64,000 nucleotides of DNA. Origin: Stappia stellulata DSM 5886. Its GTDB lineage: Bacteria; Pseudomonadota; Alphaproteobacteria; Rhizobiales; Stappiaceae. The translations under genes and the position numbers were made by a program. The stretch spans positions 930,471 to 994,470 of the forward strand of contig NZ_KE384083.1 of the NCBI RefSeq assembly GCF_000423705.1, read 5' to 3'. Position 1 is the stretch's first letter, and every line of letters begins with the position of its first letter. Below the pieces are notes generated by a model. The model was not told where the DNA came from. It worked only from the letters and a program-made list of their open reading frames with translations, and ran no database searches. Below are positions 1 through 8,212 of the stretch, piece after piece.

Positions 1-659
1 ATGGTCAGGAACAGCGCCAGAAGTCCGGAAATACCGAGGATGATGCCGCGATAGAGCGTATAGGCATTCACCGTGTCCTTGTAGACATCCGGCTCCCACA
101 GGCGGATCTGCGGCAGGGTCTCGGTTCTCAGTTCCACGACATAGGTGACGACCGCGCCCGGATCCAGCGTGACCAGAAAGACGTCCGCCTCCTGGCTCGA
201 CTGGCGTTCCGGGGCGATCCCCTGGCTCGGCGTGATCGAGGCGATGCGCGACGCGCCGAGGTCCGGCCAGATCAACCGCGAGCCGACAAGCTGGAAGAAG
301 GGCGCAACGATCAGCCGGTCGATCTGCTCGTCGCCGGGGTTCGACAGCGCGAAGACCGCCCAGCTGGTGTTTTCGTCGTCGCGGGAGTTCACCTCGATGC
401 GGCGCACGATCCCGTCGGCGCCGGGCGCCGTCGACACCTGCAGGCTCGCTCCCGTGCCGGAATAGAGATCGACGGCCGACGTCAGGTCGATGGCGTCGGC
501 GTTTGCGGGCACCTCGACAGCCTCCAGCGCGGCGACCGGAGCCAGGGTGGCAAGCCACGCGGACAGCACGAGGAGGAAAACTTTCAGGAAACGCAACCGT
601 ATTACCCGCTGAGATTTTGCCTTAACGATGTCGCGGACACATATCGGCATCCGGACCAT
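1..659 (-). CDS. Membrane sensor, probable GGDEF/EAL signalling protein (N-terminal part only)
   Basis: The gene runs off the left edge of the window, so only about 219 N-terminal residues are visible. A basic N-terminus is followed by a signal-anchor-like hydrophobic stretch (about residues 26-44), a roughly 150-residue extracytoplasmic region resembling the 7TMR-DISM extracellular type 2 domain, and the start of a membrane segment (AYTLYRGIILGISGLLALF). In Hyphomicrobiales this arrangement is usually followed by more TM helices and GGDEF-EAL output domains for c-di-GMP turnover; that part is not visible and is inferred. The ATG at 659 lies one base after the TGA of the upstream acetyltransferase, so translation is probably coupled. 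Later in-frame starts exist (ATG 649, TTG 596). Confidence 0.6.
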   Translation of the reverse strand, partial: MVRMPICVRDIVKAKSQRVIRLRFLKVFLLVLSAWLATLAPVAALEAVEVPANADAIDLTSAVDLYSGTGASLQVSTAPGADGIVRRIEVNSRDDENTSWAVFALSNPGDEQIDRLIVAPFFQLVGSRLIWPDLGASRIASITPSQGIAPERQSSQEADVFLVTLDPGAVVTYVVELRTETLPQIRLWEPDVYKDTVNAYTLYRGIILGISGLLALFLT

Positions 660-660
660 G

Positions 661-1347
661 TCACAAGATTTCTTTCTGGCCGTCTGGCTGGCCGGAACTG
701 CCCGCACCCTGCCCCCGCCAGACCGGCGAGAGCCGGGCTTCAACCTCGCGACCGTCCATGAACGGGTCGGGATCGCTGGAGAGGCGCGCGAACAGCACAT
801 GATCCTGCCAGTCACCTGCGATGCGCAGGTAGCGGCGGGCGAAGCCTTCGACCTGAAATCCGGCCTTTTCAAGGAGACGGCGCGACGGCGCATTGTGAGG
901 AAGGCAGGCCGCCTCGATCCTGTGGAGCGCGAGATCGCCGAAGGCAAAGGCGACCACCGTGCGCACGGCCGCGCTCATGTACCCCCGGCCCGCATGGGGA
1001 GCGCCCATCCAGTAGCCGAGCACGCAGGTCTGCGCGACGCCCCGGCGCAGGTTCGACAGGGTGACGCCGCCGATCAATGCATTGTCACAGGCACGGAAGA
1101 TGAAGAACGGATAGGTGCGGTCGTCGCGGATCTCGCGGGCATAGCGGCGCAGGCGGCGGCGATAGGCAGCGCGGGTCAGTTCGTCGCGCGCCCACATTGG
1201 CTCCCAGGGCTGGAGAAATCCCCGGCTTTCCTCGCGCAGACGCGCCCAGTCGGCATGGTCATGCGGCGCCGGTGCGCGCAGGCGAACGCCGTCGCCGACG
1301 AGAACGCGCGCCGCTTCATGTCCTCCGAGCCCCCGCAGAAACGACAT
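661..1347 (-). CDS. GNAT-family N-acetyltransferase (RimJ/RimL-like)
   Basis: This 228-residue protein has a single GNAT domain. Residues HAGRGYMSAAV form the acetyl-CoA pyrophosphate-binding loop, followed by the family pattern HRIEAACLPHNAPSRRLLEKAGF. That pattern is typical of RimJ/RimL-like enzymes that acetylate ribosomal protein N-termini or small amines; the substrate cannot be told. The ATG at 1347 is chosen because GGAGG lies 5 bases upstream and the open frame further upstream runs into the M16 gene. It is the third gene of the thrC-M16-GNAT run, 17 bases after the protease, and is followed almost without a gap by the membrane sensor. Confidence 0.85.
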   Translation of the reverse strand: MSFLRGLGGHEAARVLVGDGVRLRAPAPHDHADWARLREESRGFLQPWEPMWARDELTRAAYRRRLRRYAREIRDDRTYPFFIFRACDNALIGGVTLSNLRRGVAQTCVLGYWMGAPHAGRGYMSAAVRTVVAFAFGDLALHRIEAACLPHNAPSRRLLEKAGFQVEGFARRYLRIAGDWQDHVLFARLSSDPDPFMDGREVEARLSPVWRGQGAGSSGQPDGQKEIL

Positions 1348-1364
1348 GGCGGCCTCCGTTTCGT

Positions 1365-2648
1365 TCAGGCGCCGACGGCCCGCGCCAACCGGTGCCCAAG
1401 GCTTTGTGCAACGTCGTCGGCGCTGAGGACGACACTGGCCGGCCCCACCGTCGACAGGGTCGGTACAGTGGCGAAGGTCGTGGCCGCCACCCGCTTGAGA
1501 CAATCGAGCGTCACCTTGTCGATCCGTTTCTGGATCTCCTCAAGCGACATGACATGGTCGTGGATCATCAACTGCCGGGCGATCTGCCCGGCCCGCGCGG
1601 CGGGGCTTTCCAGCGACATCATCAGGCCGGCGCGGATCTGCGCCTTGGCGCGGTCGAGGTCGTCCTGGGCGATGCCGGCGGCCGCGCCCGCAAGCTCCTC
1701 CATCAGCGCCGGGAAGAGCTTTGCCACATCCTCCTCGCCCGTCGCCGCGTGGATGGCGAAGACGCCGGTGTCGCGAAACGCCCAGTGGAAGGAATAGATC
1801 GCGTAGCAAAGGCCGAGCCGCTCGCGGATTTCCTGGAACAGGCGCGACGACATGCCCCCGCCCATCACGGACGCCAGAACCTGCACCGCGTAATAGTCCG
1901 GCGCCTTGTAGGGCTGGCCTTCGAAGCCGAGCACGAGCTGAACTTCCATCAGGTCGCGCTCGATGCGACCGGTGCCCCCGGTGTAATGGGCCGGCGCGAG
2001 ATCGGGCGAGGCCTTGGACGACAGGCCGGAAAAGCGGTCACGGGCAAGCTCCACCAGCGCATCGTGGTCGACCGCGCCGGCCGCCGCCAGCACCATGTTG
2101 TCAGCCCGGTAGTGGTCGGCCAGATAGGTGCGAAGATCGTCCGGCGTGAAGCTCATCACCGTTTCGCGCGTGCCGAGGATCGGCCGCCCGATGGCCTGGC
2201 GCGCCCAGGCGGTCTCCTGGAACTGGTCGAAGACCTTGTCGTCGGGCGTGTCGTGCGCCGCGCCGAGCTCCTGGAGAATGACGTGTTTTTCGCGCGCCAG
2301 CTCTTCTTCGTCGAAGGCGGAGTTCTGCAGGATGTCGGCGATCATGTCGACAGCGAGCGGCACGTCCTCGGCCAGCACGCGGGCATGGTAATTGGTGTGC
2401 TCGACGCTGGTCGCGGCGTTAAGTTCACCCCCGACCGCCTCGATCTCCTCGGCGATGCGCCGCGCCGAGCGGGTCGCCGTGCCCTTGAAGGCCATGTGTT
2501 CAAGCAGATGGGTGATGCCGTTCTGCTCCGGCCGTTCAGAGCGCGACCCCGCCTCGACCCAGACCCCCAGTGCGGCGGTGCGCAAGTGGGGCATCGTGTC
2601 CGTCACGACCCTCAGGCCGTTTTCGAGCCGGGTCGTGCGTACATTCAT
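1365..2648 (-). CDS. M16-family zinc metalloprotease (processing-peptidase-like)
   Basis: This 427-residue protein has the two-lobed layout of cytoplasmic bacterial relatives of mitochondrial processing peptidase (YmxG/PepR type). The inverted zinc motif is H47-L-L-E50-H51, and E127 in EKHVILQEL is the likely third ligand, so it should be active. There is no signal peptide. The ATG overlaps the thrC TGA by one base (TGATG), a coupling seen in many Hyphomicrobiales, where thrC-M16-GNAT is a conserved neighbourhood. The physiological substrate is unknown. It differs from the exported M16 pair at 46-49 kb, which carries signal sequences. Confidence 0.9.
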   Translation of the reverse strand: MNVRTTRLENGLRVVTDTMPHLRTAALGVWVEAGSRSERPEQNGITHLLEHMAFKGTATRSARRIAEEIEAVGGELNAATSVEHTNYHARVLAEDVPLAVDMIADILQNSAFDEEELAREKHVILQELGAAHDTPDDKVFDQFQETAWARQAIGRPILGTRETVMSFTPDDLRTYLADHYRADNMVLAAAGAVDHDALVELARDRFSGLSSKASPDLAPAHYTGGTGRIERDLMEVQLVLGFEGQPYKAPDYYAVQVLASVMGGGMSSRLFQEIRERLGLCYAIYSFHWAFRDTGVFAIHAATGEEDVAKLFPALMEELAGAAAGIAQDDLDRAKAQIRAGLMMSLESPAARAGQIARQLMIHDHVMSLEEIQKRIDKVTLDCLKRVAATTFATVPTLSTVGPASVVLSADDVAQSLGHRLARAVGA

Positions 2649-4057
2649 CAGCCAACCTCCAGTCCGACCGCGCGGGCCGTGGACAGAATATGTGCCTCGA
2701 CGCTTTCGCGCGTCGCATCGAGGCGTTCGAAACGTTCCGGCGCCTGCATCATCGGCGCGAGCGACGGTGGCAGCGCGGGGCGCACGCCGCAGGCCGCCTC
2801 CACCGCGTCCGGGAATTTCGCCGGATGCGCGGTCGCCAGCACCACCATCGGCGCCTCTCCGGCCGATTGCCGCTCGGCAACATGCACGCCAATCGCGGTG
2901 TGAGGGTCGAGCAGGTAGCCGCTCTCCTCAAGCGTCCGCGCGATGGTCGCGGAGATCTCCGCCTCGCTGGCGCGCCCGGCATCGAAGGTCTCGCGGATCG
3001 CCTCCAGCCCCGGCCCGGCAAGGGTGAAACCTCCCGACTGCCCGAGGCGGGCCATCAGCCGGCGGATCTCGCCGCCGTCGCGCCCGTGCACCTCGAACAG
3101 AAGCCGCTCGAAGTTCGAGGAGATCTGGATGTCCATCGACGGCGCGATGGTCGGCATCACGCCGCGCGTCTCGTAAGCACCGCTTTCCAGCGTGCGGGTG
3201 AGAATGTCGTTGGAATTGGTGGCGATCACCAGCCGTTCGATCGGCAGGCCCATTTGCGCGGCAACGAAGCCTGCGAAGATATCGCCGAAATTCCCCGTCG
3301 GCACGGTGAAGGACACCGGACGATGCGGCGCGCCGAGCGCGGCGCCGGCTACGAAGTAGTAGACGACCTGGGCAACGATGCGGGCCCAGTTGATCGAGTT
3401 GACACCAGCAAGCTGCACCTGGTCGCGGAAGGCGGCATGGGTGAACATGCCCTTCACGATGGTCTGGCAGTCGTCGAAGGTGCCAGACAGGGCCAGCGTG
3501 TGGACATTGTCCTCCGTCGGCGTCGTCATCTGGCGGCGCTGGACGTCGGAAACGCGCCCGTCGGGAAAGAGAATGAAGATGTCGGTGCGCGCGCGCCCGC
3601 GGAAGGCCTCGATGGCCGCGCCGCCGGTGTCGCCCGACGTCGCGCCGACGATGGTGGCGCGCTGGCCGCGTTCGGCGAGCACATGGTCCATCAGCCGCCC
3701 GAGCAGCTGCATGGCGACATCCTTGAAGGCAAGCGTCGGGCCGTGGAACAGTTCCATCACGAAGCGGTTCGGCGCCAGCTGAACCAGCGGCGTCACCGCC
3801 GGATGGCGGAATTCGGCATAGGCCTCGCGGATCATCCGCGACAGGGTCGCGCGGTCGATGTCGTCGCCCACAAACGGCGCGATCACCGCCTCGGCGACCT
3901 CAGCATACGGCTTGCCGGCAAAGCCCGCGATGGTCTCGCGCGACAGAACCGGCCAGGATTTCGGCACATAGAGCCCGCCGTCGGCAGCAAGCCCGGTCAG
4001 AAGAACATCTGCAAAGCCCAGCTCAGGAGCCTCGCCCCTCGTACTGACATATTTCAC
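2648..4057 (-). CDS. thrC: Threonine synthase
   Basis: PLP-dependent enzyme converting O-phosphohomoserine to threonine, 469 residues. The PLP lysine is K112 in HGPTLAFKDVAMQ, and the N-terminus KYVSTRGEAPELGF is the family hallmark. The start is set at GTG 4057 because KYVSTRG is the normal N-terminus and AAGGA lies about 9 bases upstream; the open frame continues to an ATG at 4117 that would add 20 unlikely residues. It is the first gene of a coupled run with the M16 protease and the GNAT gene. The 286 bases between it and yqgE hold no gene and presumably carry its promoter; I saw no leader peptide or attenuator. thrB is not in the window. Confidence 0.95.
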   Translation of the reverse strand: MKYVSTRGEAPELGFADVLLTGLAADGGLYVPKSWPVLSRETIAGFAGKPYAEVAEAVIAPFVGDDIDRATLSRMIREAYAEFRHPAVTPLVQLAPNRFVMELFHGPTLAFKDVAMQLLGRLMDHVLAERGQRATIVGATSGDTGGAAIEAFRGRARTDIFILFPDGRVSDVQRRQMTTPTEDNVHTLALSGTFDDCQTIVKGMFTHAAFRDQVQLAGVNSINWARIVAQVVYYFVAGAALGAPHRPVSFTVPTGNFGDIFAGFVAAQMGLPIERLVIATNSNDILTRTLESGAYETRGVMPTIAPSMDIQISSNFERLLFEVHGRDGGEIRRLMARLGQSGGFTLAGPGLEAIRETFDAGRASEAEISATIARTLEESGYLLDPHTAIGVHVAERQSAGEAPMVVLATAHPAKFPDAVEAACGVRPALPPSLAPMMQAPERFERLDATRESVEAHILSTARAVGLEVG

Positions 4058-4343
4058 GGTGGCGACGTCCTTCCAGTTCGATCGTCCAGGGCGGCCCATA
4101 TGCGCCTCGCGCACCACCCTCCGCCACGGAAGACCGGCCCGCTGTCACCCGGCCGTTGCGGCGCGGTGTGTTGTGATCCGCAGCCGACGGACGGCGGATC
4201 GTCGCTTGACGTTTGTTGGTCCCGGCTCCCCGGCGCGCGGATGCCCCTGCCTTCGGTGACGAGGGGTGAGCGCGGGCGAACCATCGCGCACACTATCGCC
4301 CCGGCCCGGAACGGGCAAGCGCGTTGGCCGTCGGAATGAAGGC

Positions 4344-4931
4344 TCAGGCGTGGCCGGCTTCGCTCGACAGCATCCCGGGGCTGATGCCCAGTTTGGCGAG
4401 CGCACGGTCCCATTTGCTATCGACCGCGCCATCGAACAGGATCGCGCTGTCCGCCGGGGCGATGATCCAGCCGTTTTCCTGGATCTCCGTTTCCAGTTGT
4501 CCCGCGCCCCAGCCGGCATAGCCGAGCGCCAGCATGGCCTCGCTCGGGCCGCGGCCTTCGGCAATGGCGCGCAGGATGTCGAGCGTCGCCGTCAGGCAGA
4601 TGCCGTCCTGGATGAGCATCGTGGAATTGTCGATGATGAAATCCTGCGAATGCAGGACGAAGCCGCGCCCGGTCTCCACCGGGCCGCCACGATGCACCTG
4701 CATGCGCGTCGCCAGGTTCGGAAGCACGATGTCCTCGCCCTCCGGAATGAGGTCCAGCTGACGCAGGAGGTCGGGAAAGGTCAGGTTCGCGGCAGGCTGA
4801 TTTACGACGATTCCCATCGCACCGTCGGCCGAATGCGAACACAGATAGATGACGGCATGCGCGAACCGCTCGTCCTCCATCTGCGGCATGGCAATCAAAA
4901 GCCGTCCCGTCAGAAAATCACTGTCCGCCAT
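4344..4931 (-). CDS. YqgE/AlgH family protein (UPF0301)
   Basis: This 195-residue protein matches the YqgE/AlgH family over its whole length: [18 protein letters not shown] at the start, the conserved [15 protein letters not shown] and [11 protein letters not shown] segments, and a C-terminal acidic/aromatic part. The family has a known fold but no settled biochemical role; AlgH was linked to alginate regulation in Pseudomonas. The start is uncertain: ATG 4931 gives the usual N-terminus, and ATG 4952 would add seven residues. The second start lies inside the triple direct repeat. It is divergent from the DsbD-like gene, a pairing common in this order. Confidence 0.9.
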   Translation of the reverse strand: MADSDFLTGRLLIAMPQMEDERFAHAVIYLCSHSADGAMGIVVNQPAANLTFPDLLRQLDLIPEGEDIVLPNLATRMQVHRGGPVETGRGFVLHSQDFIIDNSTMLIQDGICLTATLDILRAIAEGRGPSEAMLALGYAGWGAGQLETEIQENGWIIAPADSAILFDGAVDSKWDRALAKLGISPGMLSSEAGHA

Positions 4932-4948
4932 TTCGTCCCGCGTCACAT

Positions 4949-5018
4949 TCATCCATCGCAAGTCCGAGCGCCATCCACCGCAAGTCCGACCGTGCCGGCC
5001 ATCCATCGCAAGTCCGAC
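4949..5018. repeat. Three direct repeats of a 20-bp unit upstream of yqgE
   Basis: The unit CCATCCATCGCAAGTCCGAC occurs three times, beginning at 4949 (first base T, last base differs), 4971 (one T-to-C change) and 4999 (exact). The steps are 22 and 28 bases. The array lies in the region between divergent yqgE and the DsbD-like gene and touches the longer yqgE start. It could be a set of regulator binding sites or a young tandem duplication. Confidence 0.8.
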
Positions 5019-5213
5019 CTCGCCGGCGCAGGTTTCGACACATGTTATTGTACGCTGCCTCCGGGCGAATGTTAACCGCTCGCATAACGACGGAGCTTCG
5101 ACGCGTCCGCACTTGGGCGGGCGAACACGCGAAATTGGCCGGCGACACGGTGGACCGATGCGGCTTTTTCCGGCAACAGTGGAAGAGATCGATCTCGTCA
5201 GGACCAGAACCCA

Positions 5214-6053
5214 ATGACCTTCGTTCGTCGCCTGTTTTCGATGCTCGCCTTCATCGCGGTCGCCACCGCCGCCAACGCAGCCGAAACCGACTGGCAAATC
5301 GTGACGGGCGGCAAGATCCGGATGATCGCCATCGGCGCGCCCGGCGCGCCGGAGCGCACCGATGCAGCACTCGAAATCGTCCTGGAGCCCGGCTGGTACA
5401 CCTATTGGCGTTTTCCGGGAGAGGCCGGCCTCCCGACGATGGCCGACTTCGGCCGCTCTTCGGGCATCGCAGGGGCGCGGCTCTCCTACCCTGCCCCGAA
5501 ACGCTACGACGACGGCACTTCCACCTCGATCATCTACAAGAACCGCGTGGTCCTGCCGATCGATTTCCGGCTGGAAGAGACGGACGGCACGGCGACACTT
5601 GCCGCCGACGTCCTGTTCGGGGTGTGCAGCGACATCTGCGTTCCGGCGGAGGCATCGCTGTCGCTGGACGTTCCGCCGGTGGCCGACACCTTGCCGCACC
5701 GCATGGCCATCACCAGCGCGCGCCTCGCCACGCCGAAGCCGCAAGGCGACACGCCGCCGCGCATCTCCCGCGTGAAGGCCGGACCGGCGGATGAAAACGG
5801 GGAACGCACACTGACGGTCGAGGTCGCACTGGCGGGCGGAAACCTCGATGCCGACCTTTTCGCACAAGGCGCGGACGGCTCTTACAACGAGGTGCCGCGC
5901 CTCGTCGAGCGCGACGGAACGCGCGCCGTCTACGCCCTGTCCACGCATGGCCTCGCCCGCACCGACGACGGGCGCCCCTTGCGGCTGGTGCTGGTCAATG
6001 GCGCTGGCGCCATCCACCATGACGTCGACGCCGACACGCTGGATCCACGCTGA
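5214..6053 (+). CDS. Periplasmic DsbD-alpha-like thiol-disulfide domain protein
   Basis: A 279-residue exported protein: a signal peptide (cleavage near residue 22, ANAAE) and then a DsbD N-terminal-like (DsbC/DsbD-alpha) immunoglobulin-type fold. The redox Cys pair is C138 and C142 in [13 protein letters not shown], the pattern of the periplasmic DsbD alpha domain. It lacks the membrane beta and thioredoxin gamma domains of full DsbD, so it needs a partner such as CcdA to receive electrons. Role inferred: delivery of reducing power to periplasmic thiol proteins. It is divergent from yqgE and followed by the peroxiredoxin gene 133 bases on, perhaps as one transcript. Confidence 0.8.
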   Translation: MTFVRRLFSMLAFIAVATAANAAETDWQIVTGGKIRMIAIGAPGAPERTDAALEIVLEPGWYTYWRFPGEAGLPTMADFGRSSGIAGARLSYPAPKRYDDGTSTSIIYKNRVVLPIDFRLEETDGTATLAADVLFGVCSDICVPAEASLSLDVPPVADTLPHRMAITSARLATPKPQGDTPPRISRVKAGPADENGERTLTVEVALAGGNLDADLFAQGADGSYNEVPRLVERDGTRAVYALSTHGLARTDDGRPLRLVLVNGAGAIHHDVDADTLDPR

Positions 6054-6186
6054 GACGGTTTGTGCCACCGCCTCGACGCGAACCGACACCGCACTCGACG
6101 GGGAGCGGATCGCACCCTATGTGAGGGGTGCTGCCCGGTGCTGCCGGCAGCGCCATGACATTCCCGCATCAATCCGGAGATTTTCA

Positions 6187-6672
6187 ATGACCATCAAGGC
6201 TGGGGACAAGCTTCCCGACGCGACGTTCAAGATCATGACCGCCGACGGGCCGGCCGAAACAACCACGGCGGAGCTGTTTTCCGGAAAGACCGTCGTCCTG
6301 TTTGCGGTGCCGGGTGCCTTCACGCCGACCTGTCACCTCAACCACCTGCCGGGCTTCGTCGAGCATGCCGACACGATCCGCGCCAAGGGCGTCGACGACA
6401 TTGCCGTCGTCTCGGTCAACGATGTGTTCGTGATGGACGCCTGGGCCAAGGCCAGCAGCGGCGCCGGCAAGATCCATTTCCTCGCCGACGGCAGCGCGGA
6501 CTTCACCAAGGCCCTGGGCCTCGAACTCGATGCCTCCGGCTTCGGCATGGGCGTGCGCTCAAAGCGTTACTCGATGATCGTCGAAGACGGTGTGGTCAAG
6601 ACGCTCAACGTCGAGGACACACCGGGCACCGCCGAGGCCTCCGGCGCGGCCGAGATCCTCAACCAGCTCTGA
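6187..6672 (+). CDS. Peroxiredoxin, Prx5/AhpE type, 1-Cys
   Basis: A 161-residue thiol peroxidase of the Prx5 group. The active site is P42-G-A-F-T-P-T-C49, with the peroxidatic Cys49, and the tail GVRSKRYSMIVEDGVV is typical of glutaredoxin/GSH-dependent Prx5 enzymes. No other cysteine is present, so it must be a 1-Cys enzyme that depends on an external thiol. ATG 6187 is preceded by GGAG at 7 bases; the longer open frame upstream is only a read-through shadow of the DsbD-like gene. Role: reduction of H2O2 and organic peroxides in the cytoplasm. It converges on the SURF1 gene with a strong hairpin between. Confidence 0.93.
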   Translation: MTIKAGDKLPDATFKIMTADGPAETTTAELFSGKTVVLFAVPGAFTPTCHLNHLPGFVEHADTIRAKGVDDIAVVSVNDVFVMDAWAKASSGAGKIHFLADGSADFTKALGLELDASGFGMGVRSKRYSMIVEDGVVKTLNVEDTPGTAEASGAAEILNQL

Positions 6673-6678
6673 TCTGCA

Positions 6679-6703
6679 GCGCCCGGCGCATTGCGCCGGG
6701 CGC
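6679..6703. terminator. Perfect hairpin between convergent peroxiredoxin and SURF1 genes
   Basis: An 11-bp perfect G+C-rich stem (GCGCCCGGCGC / GCGCCGGGCGC) with an ATT loop starts 6 bases after the peroxiredoxin stop and 20 bases before the SURF1 stop. It has no U tract, but position and strength fit a shared bidirectional terminator. Confidence 0.65.
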
Positions 6704-6722
6704 CATTCGCCGCCGCGCTGGC

Positions 6723-7523
6723 TCAGTCGCGTCCGCGCCGGATTTCACCGCGCGCATACGCGAAAAAAACCGCCAGAAGCACAAACGCCAGCCCGTACCA
6801 GGTCACCACATATTGCAGGTGATTATTGGTGAAGCTGACGATGGTCTCTCCCGCCTGCGGCAGGCCCGAGGCCGGCGTATGACGCGCCCTTGCATCGATC
6901 GTGTAGGGGGCCACGGGCGTATCCGATCCCGTGACACCGAGCGCAGCCGCCATCTCGCGGGCATCGCGCACGAACCAGATGCCGTTCGAAGCCTCCAGCG
7001 TGAACATGTTGCCGCGCTCGTCGCGACGCCACAAACCGGTGAGCGTGACCTCCCCGTCAGGCGGCGCACTGTCCGCGCGCGTGTCCGGCAGTCTGCGGCC
7101 ATCGGGCACGAAACCGCGATTGACCATCACCACGAAACCGTCCTCGGTCCGGAACGGCGCATAGACGAAATAGCCCGGGCCGCCCACCGGTCCGCGCGCA
7201 TCGCTGAGGGCGATATAGTAGTAGACCTCGCCGTCGAGATAGCGCCCGCGCACCTCGACCGGACGATAGTCCCAGGCATCGGTTTCCAGCGCCGGCCAGT
7301 CATCCGGCCCCGGAGCGGCGACCGGTGCGGCATCGATCCGCGTTTCGACTCGTTCGATCAGGGCGAGCTTCCAGTTCAGCCGGGCCACCTGCCAGGAGCC
7401 GAGAGTCAGCAGGATCGCAAAGGCGGCCGCCGTCGCCAGCACCGGCCAGATCAGGCGGCGGGCAAGCGAACGGGCGGGTTTTCCAGACGTCTCGTCCGAT
7501 GTGCGCGGATTATCGGTCGTCAA
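6723..7523 (-). CDS. SURF1-family cytochrome oxidase assembly protein
   Basis: A 266-residue inner-membrane protein with two TM helices, one near each end (about residues 25-45 and 230-250), enclosing a periplasmic domain, as in Surf1/Shy1. It contains the family pattern GSWQVARLNWKL near the N-terminus and NNHLQYVVTWYGLAF at the C-terminus. SURF1 helps insert or deliver heme a to subunit I. Start choice: TTG 7523 sits 6 bases after a perfect AGGAGG, while the upstream GTG 7541 would put that Shine-Dalgarno inside the gene. It overlaps the 3' end of the DUF983 gene by 14 bases and is the last gene of the cox operon. Confidence 0.9.
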   Translation of the reverse strand: MTTDNPRTSDETSGKPARSLARRLIWPVLATAAAFAILLTLGSWQVARLNWKLALIERVETRIDAAPVAAPGPDDWPALETDAWDYRPVEVRGRYLDGEVYYYIALSDARGPVGGPGYFVYAPFRTEDGFVVMVNRGFVPDGRRLPDTRADSAPPDGEVTLTGLWRRDERGNMFTLEASNGIWFVRDAREMAAALGVTGSDTPVAPYTIDARARHTPASGLPQAGETIVSFTNNHLQYVVTWYGLAFVLLAVFFAYARGEIRRGRD

Positions 7524-7923
7524 GACGGGCCTCCTCGGCACTGTGGCGGTACTGCTGGGCGATCATCAGTCCCTTGAGCGGCCGCAACATGCCAAGCCCC
7601 AGAATCAGCGTCAGCGGGAGCCAGAGAACCATGTGCAGCCAGATCGGCGGCATGTAGGCAACCTCGATCACCAGCGCCAGACCGACGACGATGAAACCGA
7701 CGATCATGATGATGAACACAGCCGGCCCGTCTCCGCTGTCGGCGAATTCGAAGGGCAGACCGCAATTGGAACAGGCCGGCCGGACCGTCAGGAAGCCGTC
7801 GAACAAGCGGCCCTGACCGCAGCGCGGGCACCGCCCGCGCAGGCCTGTGCGCAAGATGGCCTGTTCGGGGAACTGCGCCTGGTCGACGACTGTGGCCGCC
7901 TTTTCGGTTTCGGTTTCGGTCAT
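7510..7923 (-). CDS. DUF983 family membrane protein with zinc-ribbon motif
   Basis: A 137-residue protein. Four cysteines in two CxxC pairs (C32/C35 in CPRCGQ and C51/C54 in CSNCG) form a zinc-ribbon-like knuckle, followed by two TM helices (about 68-90 and 95-113). DUF983 proteins lie next to coxC and SURF1 in most Hyphomicrobiales and are presumed to help cytochrome oxidase biogenesis, but no biochemical role is established. It is separated from coxC by a 290-bp gap with a terminator-like hairpin, so it may have its own promoter. Confidence 0.9.
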   Translation of the reverse strand: MTETETEKAATVVDQAQFPEQAILRTGLRGRCPRCGQGRLFDGFLTVRPACSNCGLPFEFADSGDGPAVFIIMIVGFIVVGLALVIEVAYMPPIWLHMVLWLPLTLILGLGMLRPLKGLMIAQQYRHSAEEARLDDR

Positions 7924-8121
7924 GGCGTTTGCCTTTCCAGCACAAGTCGTCCCGCCCCGGCCCGACGGGACCCGTGGTCAACGCGCCCGGCGCCTGACGG
8001 TTGCCGCAAATCGCCCCAACGCGCGTGTTGCGGCCTGATGATGGCTGGAGACGGATTTGTCCAGCCGACAGATTGATGCAGGGGCCCCTTCCGGAAAACA
8101 CTCCGTCCCGATTTCAATCCG

Positions 8122-8162
8122 GCAAAACGAAACGTCCGCGACGGTGGGAACCGCCGCGGACG
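8122..8162 (-). terminator. Rho-independent terminator after coxC
   Basis: On the minus strand the stem CGTCCGCG-CGG pairs with CCG-CGCGGACG across a 6-base loop (8133-8162, one mismatch), and the transcript then runs into TTTCGTTTTGCC. It lies 51 bases after the coxC stop. It should end or partly attenuate the coxBA-ctaB-coxF-ctaG-coxC message before DUF983-SURF1. No gene was seen elsewhere in the 290-bp gap. Confidence 0.75.
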
Positions 8163-8212
8163 CTGAAGCTTCGGGTGGGTGGCGCGCCCGGGCGGGCACG
8201 CGCAGGCCCGCG

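Noticed and set aside
628..2903. Long plus-strand open frames (389 and 568 codons) over the GNAT and M16 genes
   Set aside because: They are antisense shadows of high-G+C genes: Arg/Pro/Ala-rich products, no Shine-Dalgarno, no domain; the minus-strand frames carry clear catalytic motifs.
4058..4343. Riboswitch or leader peptide upstream of thrC
   Set aside because: A 7-bp stem (GATCCGC) exists at 4175-4200 but there is no Thr/Ile-rich leader ORF and no terminator-like U tract.
4344..6089. Extended 581-codon minus-strand frame through yqgE and the DsbD-like gene
   Set aside because: Only its last 195 codons match the YqgE family; the rest is antisense to the DsbD-like protein with its signal peptide and Cys pair.
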